A DNA stretch of 64,000 nt from Novosphingobium sp. AP12 (GCF_000281975.1 NZ_AKKE01000126.1:1-64000); one strand, 5' to 3'. Positions 1 to 9,203 are shown, counted from the first letter of the stretch. The notes: a model not told the origin generated them from the letters alone. Numbers and translations: made by a program.

Positions 1-218
1 GGCTCGCTCGCCTGCACCAGCCGTCGTCCGCGCGCCGAAAGCACCATGCGCCGCCCCTCGCGCTGGAACAGGGCGACGCCGAGCTGCTCCTCGATCTCGC
101 GAACACGGGCGGAAATGGCGGGCTGGGTGGTGTTGAGGCGCTGCGCGGCTGCGGCGAAGGTGCCGAGCCGGTCGATCCACATCAGCGTTTCGAGATGGAA
201 CAGGGCGATGCGCTTCAT
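1..218 (-). CDS. LysR-family transcriptional regulator, N-terminal part (cut by window edge)
   Basis: Reading leftward from the ATG at 218, the product opens with a LysR winged helix-turn-helix: MKRIALFHLETLMWIDRLG is followed by the family signature of Ala-rich recognition-helix residues, then TQPAISARVREIEEQLG and LFQREGRR. Only about 72 codons are present, so the effector-binding domain lies outside the window. The gene is divergent from the CoA-transferase genes at 325 and is the obvious candidate to regulate them and itself. A palindrome of LysR type sits 9 bases upstream of its start codon. Family assignment is secure; the target and effector are inferred only from position. Confidence 0.9.
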   Translation of the reverse strand, partial: MKRIALFHLETLMWIDRLGTFAAAAQRLNTTQPAISARVREIEEQLGVALFQREGRRMVLSARGRRLVQASE

Positions 219-226
219 GGCAATAT

Positions 227-243
227 GATAACCAATGGCTATC
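227..243. promoter_or_regulatory. Candidate LysR operator between the divergent regulator and scoA
   Basis: The 17-base dyad reads GATAACCAATGGCTATC, with symmetric pattern GATAnCCAnTGGnTATC and the LysR-type T-N11-A core inside it. It lies 9 bases from the regulator start and about 80 bases upstream of scoA, the usual position of a LysR autoregulatory and activation site. Binding is inferred, not shown. Confidence 0.55.
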
Positions 244-324
244 GGAATTGATAAAAAATAATCGCTATTCGTAATGGAAACCGCGCTCTAGCCTCCGCCC
301 CGCAATCGGAAGAGGATTTGCCTC

Positions 325-1032
325 ATGAAGAAGATCTATCCCAGCGCCGAGGCCGCGCTGGAAGGCGTGCTCAAGGACGGACTGCTGATCGCGGCAGGCG
401 GTTTCGGCCTCTGCGGCATCCCCGAGCGCCTGCTCGACGCGGTGCGCGATGCAGGGGTCAAGGACCTGACGTTCGCCTCGAACAATGCCGGCATCGACAA
501 CGAAGGCATCGGCAAGCTGCTGCGCACCAAGCAGGTGAAGAAGATGATCTCGTCCTACGTCGGCGAGAACAAGGAGTTCGAGCGCCAGTACCTCGCCGGT
601 GAACTCGAGGTCGAGTTCTGCCCGCAGGGCACGCTGGCCGAGCGGATGCGCGCGGGCGGCGCCGGCATCCCGGGCTTCTACACCAAGACCGGCGTCGGCA
701 CCCAGGTCGCCGAGGGCAAGGAAGTGAAGGTCTTCGGCGGGCAGGAATACATCCTCGAGGAAGGCATCTTCGCCGACCTCAGCCTCGTCAAGGCGTGGAA
801 GGCGGACGAGACCGGCAACGTCGTGTTCCGCAAGACCGCGCGCAACTTCAACGTGCCGGCCGCCACTTGCGGCAAGATCTGCGTGGTCGAGGTGGAGGAG
901 ATCGTGCCGGTCGGCAGCCTCGATCCCGACGCGATCCACCTCCCCGGCGTCTTCGTCCAGCGCATCGTCGTGGGCGCGCCCTACGACAAGAAGATCGAGT
1001 TCACGACGACCCGCGAGAGGGAGGCTGTCTGA
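325..1032 (+). CDS. scoA: 3-oxoacid CoA-transferase subunit A
   Basis: This is subunit A of a family I CoA-transferase, which moves CoA from succinyl-CoA to a 3-oxoacid such as acetoacetate or 3-oxoadipate in ketone-body or aromatic catabolism. At 235 aa it has the usual length for a separate A subunit. The CoA-transferase 1 signature is clear: [18 protein letters not shown] at residues 17-34. The start is preceded by AGAGGA. Its TGA overlaps the ATG of subunit B (TGATG), so the two are translationally coupled. A divergent LysR gene lies upstream. Sequence alone does not separate SCOT from 3-oxoadipate CoA-transferase (PcaI) or an AtoD-type enzyme, so the exact acceptor is uncertain. Confidence 0.93.
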   Translation: MKKIYPSAEAALEGVLKDGLLIAAGGFGLCGIPERLLDAVRDAGVKDLTFASNNAGIDNEGIGKLLRTKQVKKMISSYVGENKEFERQYLAGELEVEFCPQGTLAERMRAGGAGIPGFYTKTGVGTQVAEGKEVKVFGGQEYILEEGIFADLSLVKAWKADETGNVVFRKTARNFNVPAATCGKICVVEVEEIVPVGSLDPDAIHLPGVFVQRIVVGAPYDKKIEFTTTREREAV

Positions 1033-1667
1033 TGCCCTGGAATCGCAATGAAATGGCCGCGCGCGCGGCGAAGGAGCTTGAGGACGGGTTCTACGTGAAC
1101 CTTGGCATCGGCATCCCGACGCTGGTGGCGAACTACGTGCCGCAGGACATCACGGTCACGCTGCAGAGCGAGAACGGGATGCTCGGCATCGGGCCGTTCC
1201 CCTACCCGGACGAGGTCGACCCCGACCTCATCAACGCCGGCAAGCAGACGATCAGCGAACTGCCGCAGTCGGCCTACTTCGACAGCGCACAGAGCTTCGG
1301 CATGATCCGCGGCGGGCACATCGACCTGACCGTGCTCGGCGCGATGGAAGTGGCCGAGAACGGCGACATCGCCAACTGGATGATCCCGGGCAAGATGATC
1401 AAGGGCATGGGCGGCGCGATGGATCTCGTCGCGGGCGTCAAGAAGATCATCGTCGTCATGGAGCACACCTCCAAGAACGGCGATCCCAAGTTCATCCCCT
1501 CGTGCACCCTGCCGCTGACGGGGCGCAACGTGGTGGACATGGTCATCACCGACCTCGCGGTGTTCCAGCGCGCCGACCACGACAGCCCGTTCAGGCTGGT
1601 CGAGATGGCGCCGGGCGTCACCGCCGAGGAAATCGCCGCGAAGACGACCGCGCACTACGTGAGCTGA
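1032..1667 (+). CDS. scoB: 3-oxoacid CoA-transferase subunit B
   Basis: This 211-aa protein is the catalytic B subunit of the family I CoA-transferase. The CoA-transferase 2 signature LQSENG is at residues 44-49, with Glu47 the expected glutamyl-CoA thioester residue. Its ATG overlaps the stop of scoA by one base, so the two subunits should be made together. It forms the active site with ScoA in the cytoplasm. A GTCCCCG palindrome begins about 10 bases after the stop and may act in termination. As for scoA, acetoacetate versus 3-oxoadipate as substrate cannot be decided here. Confidence 0.93.
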   Translation: MPWNRNEMAARAAKELEDGFYVNLGIGIPTLVANYVPQDITVTLQSENGMLGIGPFPYPDEVDPDLINAGKQTISELPQSAYFDSAQSFGMIRGGHIDLTVLGAMEVAENGDIANWMIPGKMIKGMGGAMDLVAGVKKIIVVMEHTSKNGDPKFIPSCTLPLTGRNVVDMVITDLAVFQRADHDSPFRLVEMAPGVTAEEIAAKTTAHYVS

Positions 1668-1677
1668 AACCGCCGAT

Positions 1678-1703
1678 GTCGTCCCCGTGTTCGCGGGGAC
1701 GGC
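1678..1703. repeat. Palindromic intergenic element, GTCCCCG family (copy 1)
   Basis: The core GTCCCCGTG-TT-CGCGGGGAC at 1681-1700 is a near-perfect inverted repeat directly after scoB. It resembles elements near 22577, 25645, 33039 and 54319, all just downstream of genes. It could be a transcription-terminating hairpin or a REP-like dispersed repeat. Confidence 0.6.
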
Positions 1704-1777
1704 GTTGCCGCGAGGGGGCTCGCCTTCCTCGGGACTTGTCATTATTCCTCCCCGCACTCGACGCCGAGAGGACCCAC

Positions 1778-2464
1778 ATGACCTACACGCTGATCACCGC
1801 GAACCGGAACTATTCGAGCTGGTCGCTGCGCCCCTGGGTGCTGATGAAGGCCCTCGGCATTCCCTTCGAGGATGAGCTGGAGCAGTTCACCATGCCGGTG
1901 AACTACGACGCCTTCCGCAGCTTCTCGCCCACCGGACAGGTGCCGGTGCTGATCGACGAGGAGCGCACGATCTGGGACTCGCTCGGCATCGCGCTCTACC
2001 TCGCCGACCGTCATCCCGGTGTCTGGCCTGCCAACGAGGACGCCCGGACCTACGCCCAGAGCGCGGTCTGCGAAATGCACGGCGGCTTTTCGGCGCTGCG
2101 CGGCTTCTGCACGATGAACGTGGGCGTGCGGGTGAAGCCCCGGCCGATGGACGGACAGCTGGTGCGCGAGATCTACCGGGTGCGCGAAATCTTCGAGGAA
2201 GGCCTCTCGCGCTTCGGCGGGCCATGGCTGGCGGGGCCTGAGTTCACCGTGCTCGACGCCTTCTACGCCCCCGTCGCGTTCCGCGTGCGGACCTATGGCC
2301 TCGATGTCGGGCGCGGGCAGGCGTGGGTCGACGCCGTGCTCGCCCATCCGGCGATGCGCCAGTGGGAAGAAGAAGCCCTCGCCGAGGAATGGCGCGAAGA
2401 GAGCCACGAGGCGGAACTGGCCGCAGCGGGCGAGATCATCGCCGATTACCGAACCGGGGGCTGA
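1778..2464 (+). CDS. Glutathione S-transferase family protein
   Basis: The 228-aa protein has a thioredoxin-like N-terminal half and an all-helical C-terminal half, as in cytosolic glutathione transferases. The N-terminus carries NYSSWSLRPW (residues 11-20), where a Ser rather than Tyr is the likely glutathione-activating residue. The cis-proline motif is TGQVPVLID with Pro56. It probably conjugates glutathione to an electrophile or acts as a thiol-redox enzyme. Four bases separate it from the epimerase-like gene at 2469, so the two are probably co-transcribed. No substrate can be read from the sequence. Confidence 0.85.
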   Translation: MTYTLITANRNYSSWSLRPWVLMKALGIPFEDELEQFTMPVNYDAFRSFSPTGQVPVLIDEERTIWDSLGIALYLADRHPGVWPANEDARTYAQSAVCEMHGGFSALRGFCTMNVGVRVKPRPMDGQLVREIYRVREIFEEGLSRFGGPWLAGPEFTVLDAFYAPVAFRVRTYGLDVGRGQAWVDAVLAHPAMRQWEEEALAEEWREESHEAELAAAGEIIADYRTGG

Positions 2465-2468
2465 TCCC

Positions 2469-3431
2469 ATGCGCGTCCTGCTGACAGGCTCCTCGGGCTG
2501 GCTCGGCAGGCACCTTGCGCCGCTGCTGGGATCGCGGGGGCACGACGTCGTCGGGCTCGACGTGACGCCGGGCGCGGCGACCACGATCGTCGGGTCAGTG
2601 GCCGACCGGGACCTCGTGTTCCAGACGGTCGCGCACCACGGCATCGAGGCGGTGATCCACGGCGGCGCGCTGCACAAGCCGGACATCGCGCGGTTCCCGC
2701 GGCAGGCTTTCGTCGACGTCAACGTGACCGGCACGCTCAACCTGCTGGAAGCTGCCGCCGAGGCCGGGCACGCGCGCTTCGTGTTCACCTCCACGACCTC
2801 GCTGATGGTCCGGGGCGACGTGCGCGCCGGGGCGGGCGAGCAGGGCGCCTGGTGGATGGACGAGAGCTTCGGCCCCATCGCCCCGCGCAACGTCTACGGG
2901 ATCACCAAGCGCGCCGCCGAGGACCTGTGCCGCCTCGTCTCGCGGGAGAGCGGGATGGCGGTGGCAATCCTGCGCACCGGCCGCTTCTTCCCCGAGGACG
3001 ACGACACCCACGCGGTCCCCTCCGGCCCGAACCTCAAGGCCAACGAGTTCCTGAACCGCCGCCTGACGGTTGCCGACGCGGCGCTCGCCCATCTTGCCGC
3101 GCTGGAGCGGATCGAAGGCTGCGAGACCTTCGTGCTCAGCGCCCCGCCGCCGTTCGTGCGGATCGATGCGGCGGAACTGGCGACCGATGCACGCGCGGTG
3201 ATCGCCCGCCACTTCCCCGATGCCGAGGCGCTCTATGCGCGCGCCGGCTGGGTGCTGCCCGAGCGGATCGAGCGGGTCTACGATCCCGCCAAGGCCGAAC
3301 GCCTGCTCGGCTGGCGCGCGCGGACGGACTTCGCCGCGATCCTGGACGCGCTGCGCTGCGGCGCAGAAATGCCCTTCGCCCACGATCCGGAATGGGTGTC
3401 GCCAGTGCTGGGACAGTCATCCCGCTGGTGA
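2469..3431 (+). CDS. NAD(P)-dependent epimerase/dehydratase (extended SDR)
   Basis: This 320-aa extended SDR has the nucleotide-binding motif TGSSGWLG (Gly7, Gly10, Gly13) and the catalytic pair Tyr143 and Lys147 in VYGITK. A Ser/Thr-rich strand FTSTTS precedes them, as in sugar-nucleotide epimerases. The start lies 4 bases after the GST stop. The substrate is unknown: it could be a nucleotide sugar, or a small carbonyl compound handled together with the GST. Family call is firm; function is open. Confidence 0.85.
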   Translation: MRVLLTGSSGWLGRHLAPLLGSRGHDVVGLDVTPGAATTIVGSVADRDLVFQTVAHHGIEAVIHGGALHKPDIARFPRQAFVDVNVTGTLNLLEAAAEAGHARFVFTSTTSLMVRGDVRAGAGEQGAWWMDESFGPIAPRNVYGITKRAAEDLCRLVSRESGMAVAILRTGRFFPEDDDTHAVPSGPNLKANEFLNRRLTVADAALAHLAALERIEGCETFVLSAPPPFVRIDAAELATDARAVIARHFPDAEALYARAGWVLPERIERVYDPAKAERLLGWRARTDFAAILDALRCGAEMPFAHDPEWVSPVLGQSSRW

Positions 3432-3500
3432 TGCCGACTGTCTTGCGGCGGTCAGACGGGCACTCCATAACCCGCCGGTCATCACATGGGAGAATCTCGA

Positions 3501-4046
3501 ATGGCCGACCTCGCCTCCATCCCGCTCGAGCGTATCGACGGCAAGTCCGATAGCCTCGCCGATCATGCCGGCAAGGTGCTTCTCGTGGTCAACGTCGCGT
3601 CCAAGTGCGGGCTCACGCCGCAGTACGAAGGGCTCGAGGCGATCTACAAGGAGTACCAGGACAAGGGATTCGAAGTGCTCGGCTTCCCCGCCAACGACTT
3701 CGGCGCGCAGGAGCCCGGCACCCACGAAGAAATTGCCGAGTTCTGCTCGGTGAACTACGGCGTCTCGTTCCCGCTCTTCGCCAAGGCCGACGTCACCGGC
3801 GAGGCCAAGCAGCCGCTCTACGCGGCGCTTACCGAAGCCGTGCCGACCAAGCAGGGCGATGTTGCCAGCATGAAGGAGCGCTTCAAGGGCTATGGCATGA
3901 CGCCGAACGACGACCCCGAAGTGCTGTGGAACTTCGAGAAGTTCCTGATCGCGCGCGATGGCTCGGTCGCGGGCCGCTTCGCTCCGGGCACCGCGCCTAC
4001 GGACCCGCTGCTGATCGGCGCGATCGAGGCCGAACTGGCGAAGTAA
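3501..4046 (+). CDS. Glutathione peroxidase family protein (Cys type)
   Basis: This 181-aa protein of the GPx family reduces peroxides using thioredoxin or glutathione. The peroxidatic Cys36 sits in NVASKCGLTP, with the conserved Gln in NDFGAQEPG and Trp in LWNFEKF completing the catalytic tetrad region. It is a cysteine, not selenocysteine, enzyme. I chose the ATG at 3501 over the one at 3486 because GGAGA lies about 8 bases before it. It has no signal peptide. It ends 14 bases from the convergent CHAT gene. The nearby GST suggests a thiol-redox neighbourhood. Confidence 0.93.
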   Translation: MADLASIPLERIDGKSDSLADHAGKVLLVVNVASKCGLTPQYEGLEAIYKEYQDKGFEVLGFPANDFGAQEPGTHEEIAEFCSVNYGVSFPLFAKADVTGEAKQPLYAALTEAVPTKQGDVASMKERFKGYGMTPNDDPEVLWNFEKFLIARDGSVAGRFAPGTAPTDPLLIGAIEAELAK

Positions 4047-4060
4047 TCCAGGCGGGGGCG

Positions 4061-6967
4061 TCAGTCCCCCACCAGCACGAACGGCGCCCAGCTTGCGGGG
4101 TGGGCGCCGCCGGGGATCGAGGGGTCGCGCATCACGTCCAGCTGGGCGCGGCGCAGCGCCTCGGCCCGCGATAGGCCGGAGCTTGCGCCTTCCAGCGTGC
4201 GCAGCGTCAGGCGCCCGGCCACGTCGTCGCGCACCGGCCAGTGCGAAAGCAGCAGCGCGCGCGATCCCGCCGAGATGAACGCCCGCGCGAGTCCCGAGTA
4301 GGTCGGCGCGTTCTCGCTGTCGCCCGCGCTGGTGTCGCAGGCCGAGAGGATCACCCAGTCCGCGTCGAGCCGCAGCTGCGCCACTTCCGAGGCCGTCAGC
4401 AGCCCGTCGTCGAGCGCCGAAGGCACATGCGGCGGGGTCATCACCAGTGCCGGCTCGACCACCCCGCGCAGCGCGCCGCCGACGAGGCCGTGGGTGGCGA
4501 AGGCGATCACGCGCGCCTGTTCGAGCGGCGCCTGCTTCACCGCCGTCTCCGTCGCCCCCGCGCCGACGAACAGCTGGCTTCGGGTCCCGAAACGGCTCGC
4601 CATGTCGTGCAGCTCGCGCCCGGCGTCGGGCAGGCTGGCAAGCTGCGCGAGCGACTCGACGCTGACATCGCCCCCCTTGATGCGCGGCGCCGAGCGCATG
4701 GCCAGCACGGAAGGCGGGCCGAGCAGCGGCGCCCCGATCCCGGCGAAAGTCAGCGCCCTGGCGGACCGGGACGGACGCCGGGGCAGGGGAGAGGCGCTGA
4801 TCATCACGCTCACCGCCAGATCGCGCGCAAGCCAGCGTGTCTCGCGCAGCGTCTTGGCGTCGGCGTCGTCGCCCTTGGGCGGGCGGCTCACCAGCGCGGC
4901 GAACGGCACCGTCGACAGGCTGCCGGGCGCCAGGATTTCCAGCTCTCGCACCGACTTCAGCACGCCGCGCACCGCCTCGGGGAACACCAGCTGGTAGAGT
5001 TCGTAGGCGGCCTGCCGGTCGAACCCCGCGTGCGTTTCATCCAGCAGTCCCGCCTCGACCGAGGCGCGTATCCGCTGTTGCAGCTCCAGCAGGCGCCGGG
5101 GAGCGACGCCTGTCTCCCCGATCACGACCGCCTCGCGCGTGACGAGCTGCGCGATGATGCCGGTCTCGTCGTTGCCGATGAGCAGCAACCCCTGTCCGGG
5201 CTTCAGCCGCGCACGCGCGTCGGCGAGCTTCGCCGGCTCGACGGCGGTCAGCGCCTTGTAGCCCGGCACGAGAGCGGCGACCTCCGCATCCGCATCGCGC
5301 AGCTTCGCATCGAGTGCGGCGGTGTCGGACGCGAGGTCGCGGGCGGTGGCGGCGTCACCGGAGATCATCGCCTGGTCGAGCGCCTTGCGCAGCTGACGCG
5401 CCTGTACCGTCAGCGAAAGGTAACCACGGATCGCCTCGCGCGCCTGCGGCCCATACTTGTCCTGCAGCACCGCGAGCGAGGAGAACGCGCCTTGCAGATC
5501 GCCAAGGTTCGCCATCTGCAACGCGTCGAACGCCTGAGCCTGCGTCCCGGTCTGGGCGGCGATGTCAGCCAGTTGCATGAAGGCGGCGCGAAACTCTCCC
5601 GCCATCGCCAGCACGTCCCGGCGCGCGGTGGCGCGGTCGAGCAGGCGGGTGCGCAGCGGGGCGAGCGCTTGCGACAGCATCGCGAGCGCCTGCACCGGTT
5701 CGCGCTCGCTGGCATCTAGGCGCGCTTCGAGCAGAGTGGCGGTTATGCGCGCCCGGTTGGTGGGCGTGGTGCTGATTTCGAGGGCCTGGCGCGCGTGGGT
5801 GAGCAGGGGCCGCGCCTCGTCGTCGCGCCCGGCCCTCATGAGCGCGGCGGCGAGATTGTATTCCGCGGTGAGCACGACCTGGTCCTCGGGCGAGGCCGAG
5901 TACTTGCGCGCTACGTCGAGCGCTTTCCGGCGCAGCGCGAGGGCCTTGTCGCTGTCACCCTGCCAGGTCGCCATCCGTGCCTGCTGGCCGATCATGGTGG
6001 CGAGGCCATTCGCCTGCCGGCGATCGGGATGGGCTTCGAATATAGCCACCGCGCTGTCGTAGAGCGGCCCGGCCTCGGCACGCATCCCGGCATTGTCGAG
6101 CGCATAGCCGAGGCTGTGCAGCGAGATCGCCAGCTGCGGGCTGTCGGGCGGCAGGATCGCCCGTCGCTTCTCCAGCGCGGCGCGCAGCAGCGGGATCGCC
6201 TGCCCGTATTGCCCTGCCTCGGCCAGGATGGCGCCCAGTTGCTGGGTGGTTGCGACGCGCACCCGGTGGTTCTCGGGCAGGTGTGCTTCGGCCCAGGCGG
6301 CGGCTTCCCGCGCGGTGACGACCGCCGTCTCTGCGTCGGACACGTAAAGCTGCAAAGCGGCGAGGCTCATGGCCCAGTCGGCGGGGCTTTCTAGGTCCTC
6401 GCCCGTGGCGAGCGCATGGGCACGGGCGATGGCGACCGCTTCGGTGACCAGGGGGATCGCCTCGATCTGGCGTCCGCGCTGGTATTCGATGATGCCGAGG
6501 CCATAGAGCGCCTCGCCATATTCGGGACTTTGCCTGCCCTCCAGCTGCGCGGCGAGATCGAGCGCGCGGCGGGTATAGGCCTCCGCCTCTTCGAGCTTGC
6601 CCAGCGCGCCGAGTTCGGAGCCGATGTGGAGCAGCAGTCCGGCGCGGTCGGGGGTCAGCGGGGCGTTGCGGGCCTCCAGCCCGGCATCGACCTGCCGGAA
6701 AAGCGCCAGCGCCTCCTCCGTGCGGGCGAGGGAGGACAGCGCCTGTGCGCGCACCGCCTGCGCGTAGAGCAGATCGACCGGATCGACGCCGCGCTCCTTC
6801 GCAGCGCGGGAAAGCACGTCGTCGACATGGCGCAGCGCCGTCTCGGGATCGCCCGCGGTGTCGTAGCCGCGCAGGCGATGGAGTTCGTCCGTGGCCGGGG
6901 AGGACCGCGCCGGGCTTGCTCCCGGGAGCGTGATTGCCAGCACGATCGCGCACCACAGCCTGCGCAT
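4061..6967 (-). CDS. Exported TPR-CHAT domain protein
   Basis: The protein is about 968 aa. It starts with a signal peptide (MRRLWCAIVLAITLPGASPA) and continues with many tetratricopeptide-like repeats through roughly residues 40-500. A linker helical region follows, and a CHAT (caspase HetF associated with TPRs) domain fills the last third. The caspase-like dyad is visible as His about 826 in FATHGLV and Cys about 877 in LSACDTSAG. CHAT proteins are clan CD peptidases or their relatives, with TPRs recognising partners. The mercaptopyruvate sulfurtransferase gene lies 117 bases upstream on the same strand. A GTG at 6979 is an alternative start. No substrate or partner gene is adjacent. Domain calls are strong; proteolytic activity is inferred. 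Confidence 0.88.
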   Translation of the reverse strand: MRRLWCAIVLAITLPGASPARSSPATDELHRLRGYDTAGDPETALRHVDDVLSRAAKERGVDPVDLLYAQAVRAQALSSLARTEEALALFRQVDAGLEARNAPLTPDRAGLLLHIGSELGALGKLEEAEAYTRRALDLAAQLEGRQSPEYGEALYGLGIIEYQRGRQIEAIPLVTEAVAIARAHALATGEDLESPADWAMSLAALQLYVSDAETAVVTAREAAAWAEAHLPENHRVRVATTQQLGAILAEAGQYGQAIPLLRAALEKRRAILPPDSPQLAISLHSLGYALDNAGMRAEAGPLYDSAVAIFEAHPDRRQANGLATMIGQQARMATWQGDSDKALALRRKALDVARKYSASPEDQVVLTAEYNLAAALMRAGRDDEARPLLTHARQALEISTTPTNRARITATLLEARLDASEREPVQALAMLSQALAPLRTRLLDRATARRDVLAMAGEFRAAFMQLADIAAQTGTQAQAFDALQMANLGDLQGAFSSLAVLQDKYGPQAREAIRGYLSLTVQARQLRKALDQAMISGDAATARDLASDTAALDAKLRDADAEVAALVPGYKALTAVEPAKLADARARLKPGQGLLLIGNDETGIIAQLVTREAVVIGETGVAPRRLLELQQRIRASVEAGLLDETHAGFDRQAAYELYQLVFPEAVRGVLKSVRELEILAPGSLSTVPFAALVSRPPKGDDADAKTLRETRWLARDLAVSVMISASPLPRRPSRSARALTFAGIGAPLLGPPSVLAMRSAPRIKGGDVSVESLAQLASLPDAGRELHDMASRFGTRSQLFVGAGATETAVKQAPLEQARVIAFATHGLVGGALRGVVEPALVMTPPHVPSALDDGLLTASEVAQLRLDADWVILSACDTSAGDSENAPTYSGLARAFISAGSRALLLSHWPVRDDVAGRLTLRTLEGASSGLSRAEALRRAQLDVMRDPSIPGGAHPASWAPFVLVGD

Positions 6968-7083
6968 TCCAGTCCCCACCCCCTGGCGAACGCGGAGGGC
7001 CGCAAGTGGCCGCTCCCAAGCGCCGAGGAGAAGCCCATTCGGCTGTTAATACAACTCACAAGTTCTGTAATGACGGGTGAAAA

Positions 7084-7938
7084 TCATGTCACGTCACCCG
7101 TCGCGACCGGCCTGGCGGGGTCGGCGATCCATTCGCTCCACGAGCCCGGGTAAAGCCGACCGGCAGGCAGCCCGGCGACCGCCATCGCCAGCGCATTGTG
7201 GCAGGCAGTGACGCCCGAGCCGCACTGAAGAATCGCCGGTGCATCGTCCAGCAGCGCGGAGAACTCCGCCGCGAGGCTTCCCGGATCGCGGAAGCGGCCG
7301 TCGGGGCCGAGGTTGTCGCGGAAGAAGCGGTTGCGCGCGCCGGGGATGTGGCCGGCCACGGGATCGAGCGGATTGGGTGTGCCCGCGAAGCGCGAGGGAT
7401 CGCGCGCGTCGAGCACTTGCGACGTGTCCGCGCCGATCTGGCCAAGAACCTCGGCGGCGGTCACGGGAGCAGGTACGAGCGTTTCGCCCACCTCGAAGTC
7501 GCCCGAGGCGGTGCGGGGCGTCGGCCCGGTTTCGAGCGGGAGTCCGGCCGCGACCCACGCGGGCTTGCCGCCGTCGAGCACGGCGACCGGCGCATGGCCG
7601 AGCCAGCGCAGCAGCCACCACGCCCGCGCCGCCCAGGCACCGCCGCTGCTGTCGTAGGCGACGACCTGCTGGTCCCTGCGCAGCCCCTGCGCGCGCAGCC
7701 ACGCCGCGAGCGCGACGGGCGCGGGCAGCGGATGGCGGCCGTTGCTGCCATCGGGCGGGGAGGCGAGGTCGTTGTCGAGGTGGGCGTAGCGGGCGCCGGG
7801 GATGTGGCCCCTGGCGTAGATCTCGGCGCCCTTGTCCGGCGCGCTCAGCTCGAACTCGCAGTCGAGCACCAGCACGTCGCTGCCCGCCGTGAGCAGGCCG
7901 CGCAGGGCATCGACGCCGATCAGCGTTTCGTAGATCAT
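7084..7938 (-). CDS. sseA: 3-mercaptopyruvate sulfurtransferase
   Basis: This 284-aa protein has two rhodanese domains, with the catalytic one at the C-terminus. The active-site loop CGSGVTA begins at Cys239. This loop form is typical of 3-mercaptopyruvate sulfurtransferases rather than thiosulfate sulfurtransferases. The enzyme transfers sulfur from mercaptopyruvate to thiols or cyanide in cysteine catabolism. Lack of a signal peptide suggests a cytoplasmic enzyme. It lies upstream of the CHAT gene on the same strand with a 117-base gap, so co-transcription is possible but not evident. Confidence 0.92.
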   Translation of the reverse strand: MIYETLIGVDALRGLLTAGSDVLVLDCEFELSAPDKGAEIYARGHIPGARYAHLDNDLASPPDGSNGRHPLPAPVALAAWLRAQGLRRDQQVVAYDSSGGAWAARAWWLLRWLGHAPVAVLDGGKPAWVAAGLPLETGPTPRTASGDFEVGETLVPAPVTAAEVLGQIGADTSQVLDARDPSRFAGTPNPLDPVAGHIPGARNRFFRDNLGPDGRFRDPGSLAAEFSALLDDAPAILQCGSGVTACHNALAMAVAGLPAGRLYPGSWSEWIADPARPVATGDVT

Positions 7939-8003
7939 CGTATGGCCCGCCTATGTGAACTGGTGGACACAGCGTAAAGTCTGAGAGGGCCGCTGTCGAT
8001 GCG

Positions 8004-9104
8004 TTAGCGCAGGGAACCGGCGGTTTTCACGCTGCCGCACCACTCGCCGAACAGATGTATGCGCTCCCAGAGCAGGGCGCGGGTGCCGGCCATGTTGTGG
8101 ACGTGGCCCATGCGCGGGCAGACGAACAGGTCGACGCTGCGGGCCGAGGCATAGGCGCGCGCCTCTCCGCGCGGGTCGGGCACGAGATCGCGCACGCCCA
8201 TGGCGCAGAGCACCGGCACCGTGATCGCGGCCGCCTCGGAGGCGACGACGCCCGGCGTCAGGGTCGAACGCGCCGCGCGCTGGGGCGTGCGGCGCGCGTA
8301 CCACGGCGGCGAGGGCGCGTCGGGATCGCCGCCGCGCGCGATGCCTTCGTAATGGGCAAGGTCCTGCTCGACGACCTCGACCGGCACGTCGTCGTAGTGA
8401 AATCCCCAGGCGACGGCTTCCCACGCGGCCTGTGCGGGCGCGCCCTGAACGGCGGCGAGCGCGGCGGCGTTGAGCGGCTCGCGGCATTCCGAGAGCCGGG
8501 CGTCGCGCGGATACCAGGCGACCACCACCGGCGCGCCGCCGGGCGGGGTCGCGGGGTGCGAATGTACCGCGCTGAAGCCGAGCACGCCGATCCCGTCGAA
8601 GCTGCCGTGGCGCGCCTGCTGAGCGATCAGCAGTGCTCCGCCAAGCGACTGGCCGATGCCGACCACGCAGGCGCCGTTCACCGGCGGATAGTCCGGTGCG
8701 AGCACGCCGTTGGCGAGGCGCAGGACGATCTCGGCCTGCGCGGCATGGGCGGCGGCGGTGAGCATCGAGTAACCGAGGTCCTCGGGGTCGATGCCGCTGG
8801 AGCCGTCGCAGCCCAGCCAGTCGAGCGCGACGAAGATCCAGCCGCGCTCCGCGTGGAACGCGCTCTGTGCTCCGCTGCCCGCTCCCGGCAGATCGCATGT
8901 ATAATACCCGCGGGCATAGCTGCTGCTCGGCATGGCGATGCAGATCACGGGCCGAGCGGGCAGCATGGCGGGCTCGGGGAGGATCACCGTGGCCGAGATT
9001 CTGGCCGCCACGCCCAGCCCTACTGCATCGCTGACGTCGATACTGACTTCGAGCTGCCGCACGCGTTCCCTTCCTTCTCCCGGCCGTCCCTCGTGCCTTG
9101 GCAT
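8004..9104 (-). CDS. Alpha/beta-hydrolase fold protein
   Basis: The 366-aa protein has a nucleophile elbow GIGQSLGG with Ser153, a likely acid in GVRDLVPDP and a histidine in MGHVHNMAG, giving a complete Ser-Asp-His triad. There is no signal peptide. It probably hydrolyses an ester, lactone or similar bond of a small hydrophobic compound. The gene is divergent from the AraC-type regulator at 9204 across a 99-base gap, so that regulator probably controls it. The exact substrate is not recognisable. Confidence 0.82.
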   Translation of the reverse strand: MPRHEGRPGEGRERVRQLEVSIDVSDAVGLGVAARISATVILPEPAMLPARPVICIAMPSSSYARGYYTCDLPGAGSGAQSAFHAERGWIFVALDWLGCDGSSGIDPEDLGYSMLTAAAHAAQAEIVLRLANGVLAPDYPPVNGACVVGIGQSLGGALLIAQQARHGSFDGIGVLGFSAVHSHPATPPGGAPVVVAWYPRDARLSECREPLNAAALAAVQGAPAQAAWEAVAWGFHYDDVPVEVVEQDLAHYEGIARGGDPDAPSPPWYARRTPQRAARSTLTPGVVASEAAAITVPVLCAMGVRDLVPDPRGEARAYASARSVDLFVCPRMGHVHNMAGTRALLWERIHLFGEWCGSVKTAGSLR

Positions 9105-9119
9105 CTCTTGTCACCCTGA

Positions 9120-9147
9120 TTGACGGCGCCGGGCAATCCCATATTGT
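9120..9147 (+). promoter_or_regulatory. Candidate sigma-70 promoter for the AraC-type regulator
   Basis: TTGACG (9120-9125) and TATTGT (9142-9147) are separated by 16 bases and lie about 57 bases before the regulator start at 9204. The match is good for a high-GC genome, but it is assigned by eye only. Confidence 0.4.
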
Positions 9148-9203
9148 TCGCGGCACAGGACCGATCGTCCCGAGGATCGGCAAGGAGAGAGGGACCGCGA
9201 CCC

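Noticed and set aside
4241-5719. A 492-codon open frame on the plus strand opposite the CHAT gene
   Set aside because: It is rich in Arg, His and Pro, has no recognisable motif, and lies fully antisense to a gene with clear domains. High GC produces such shadows.
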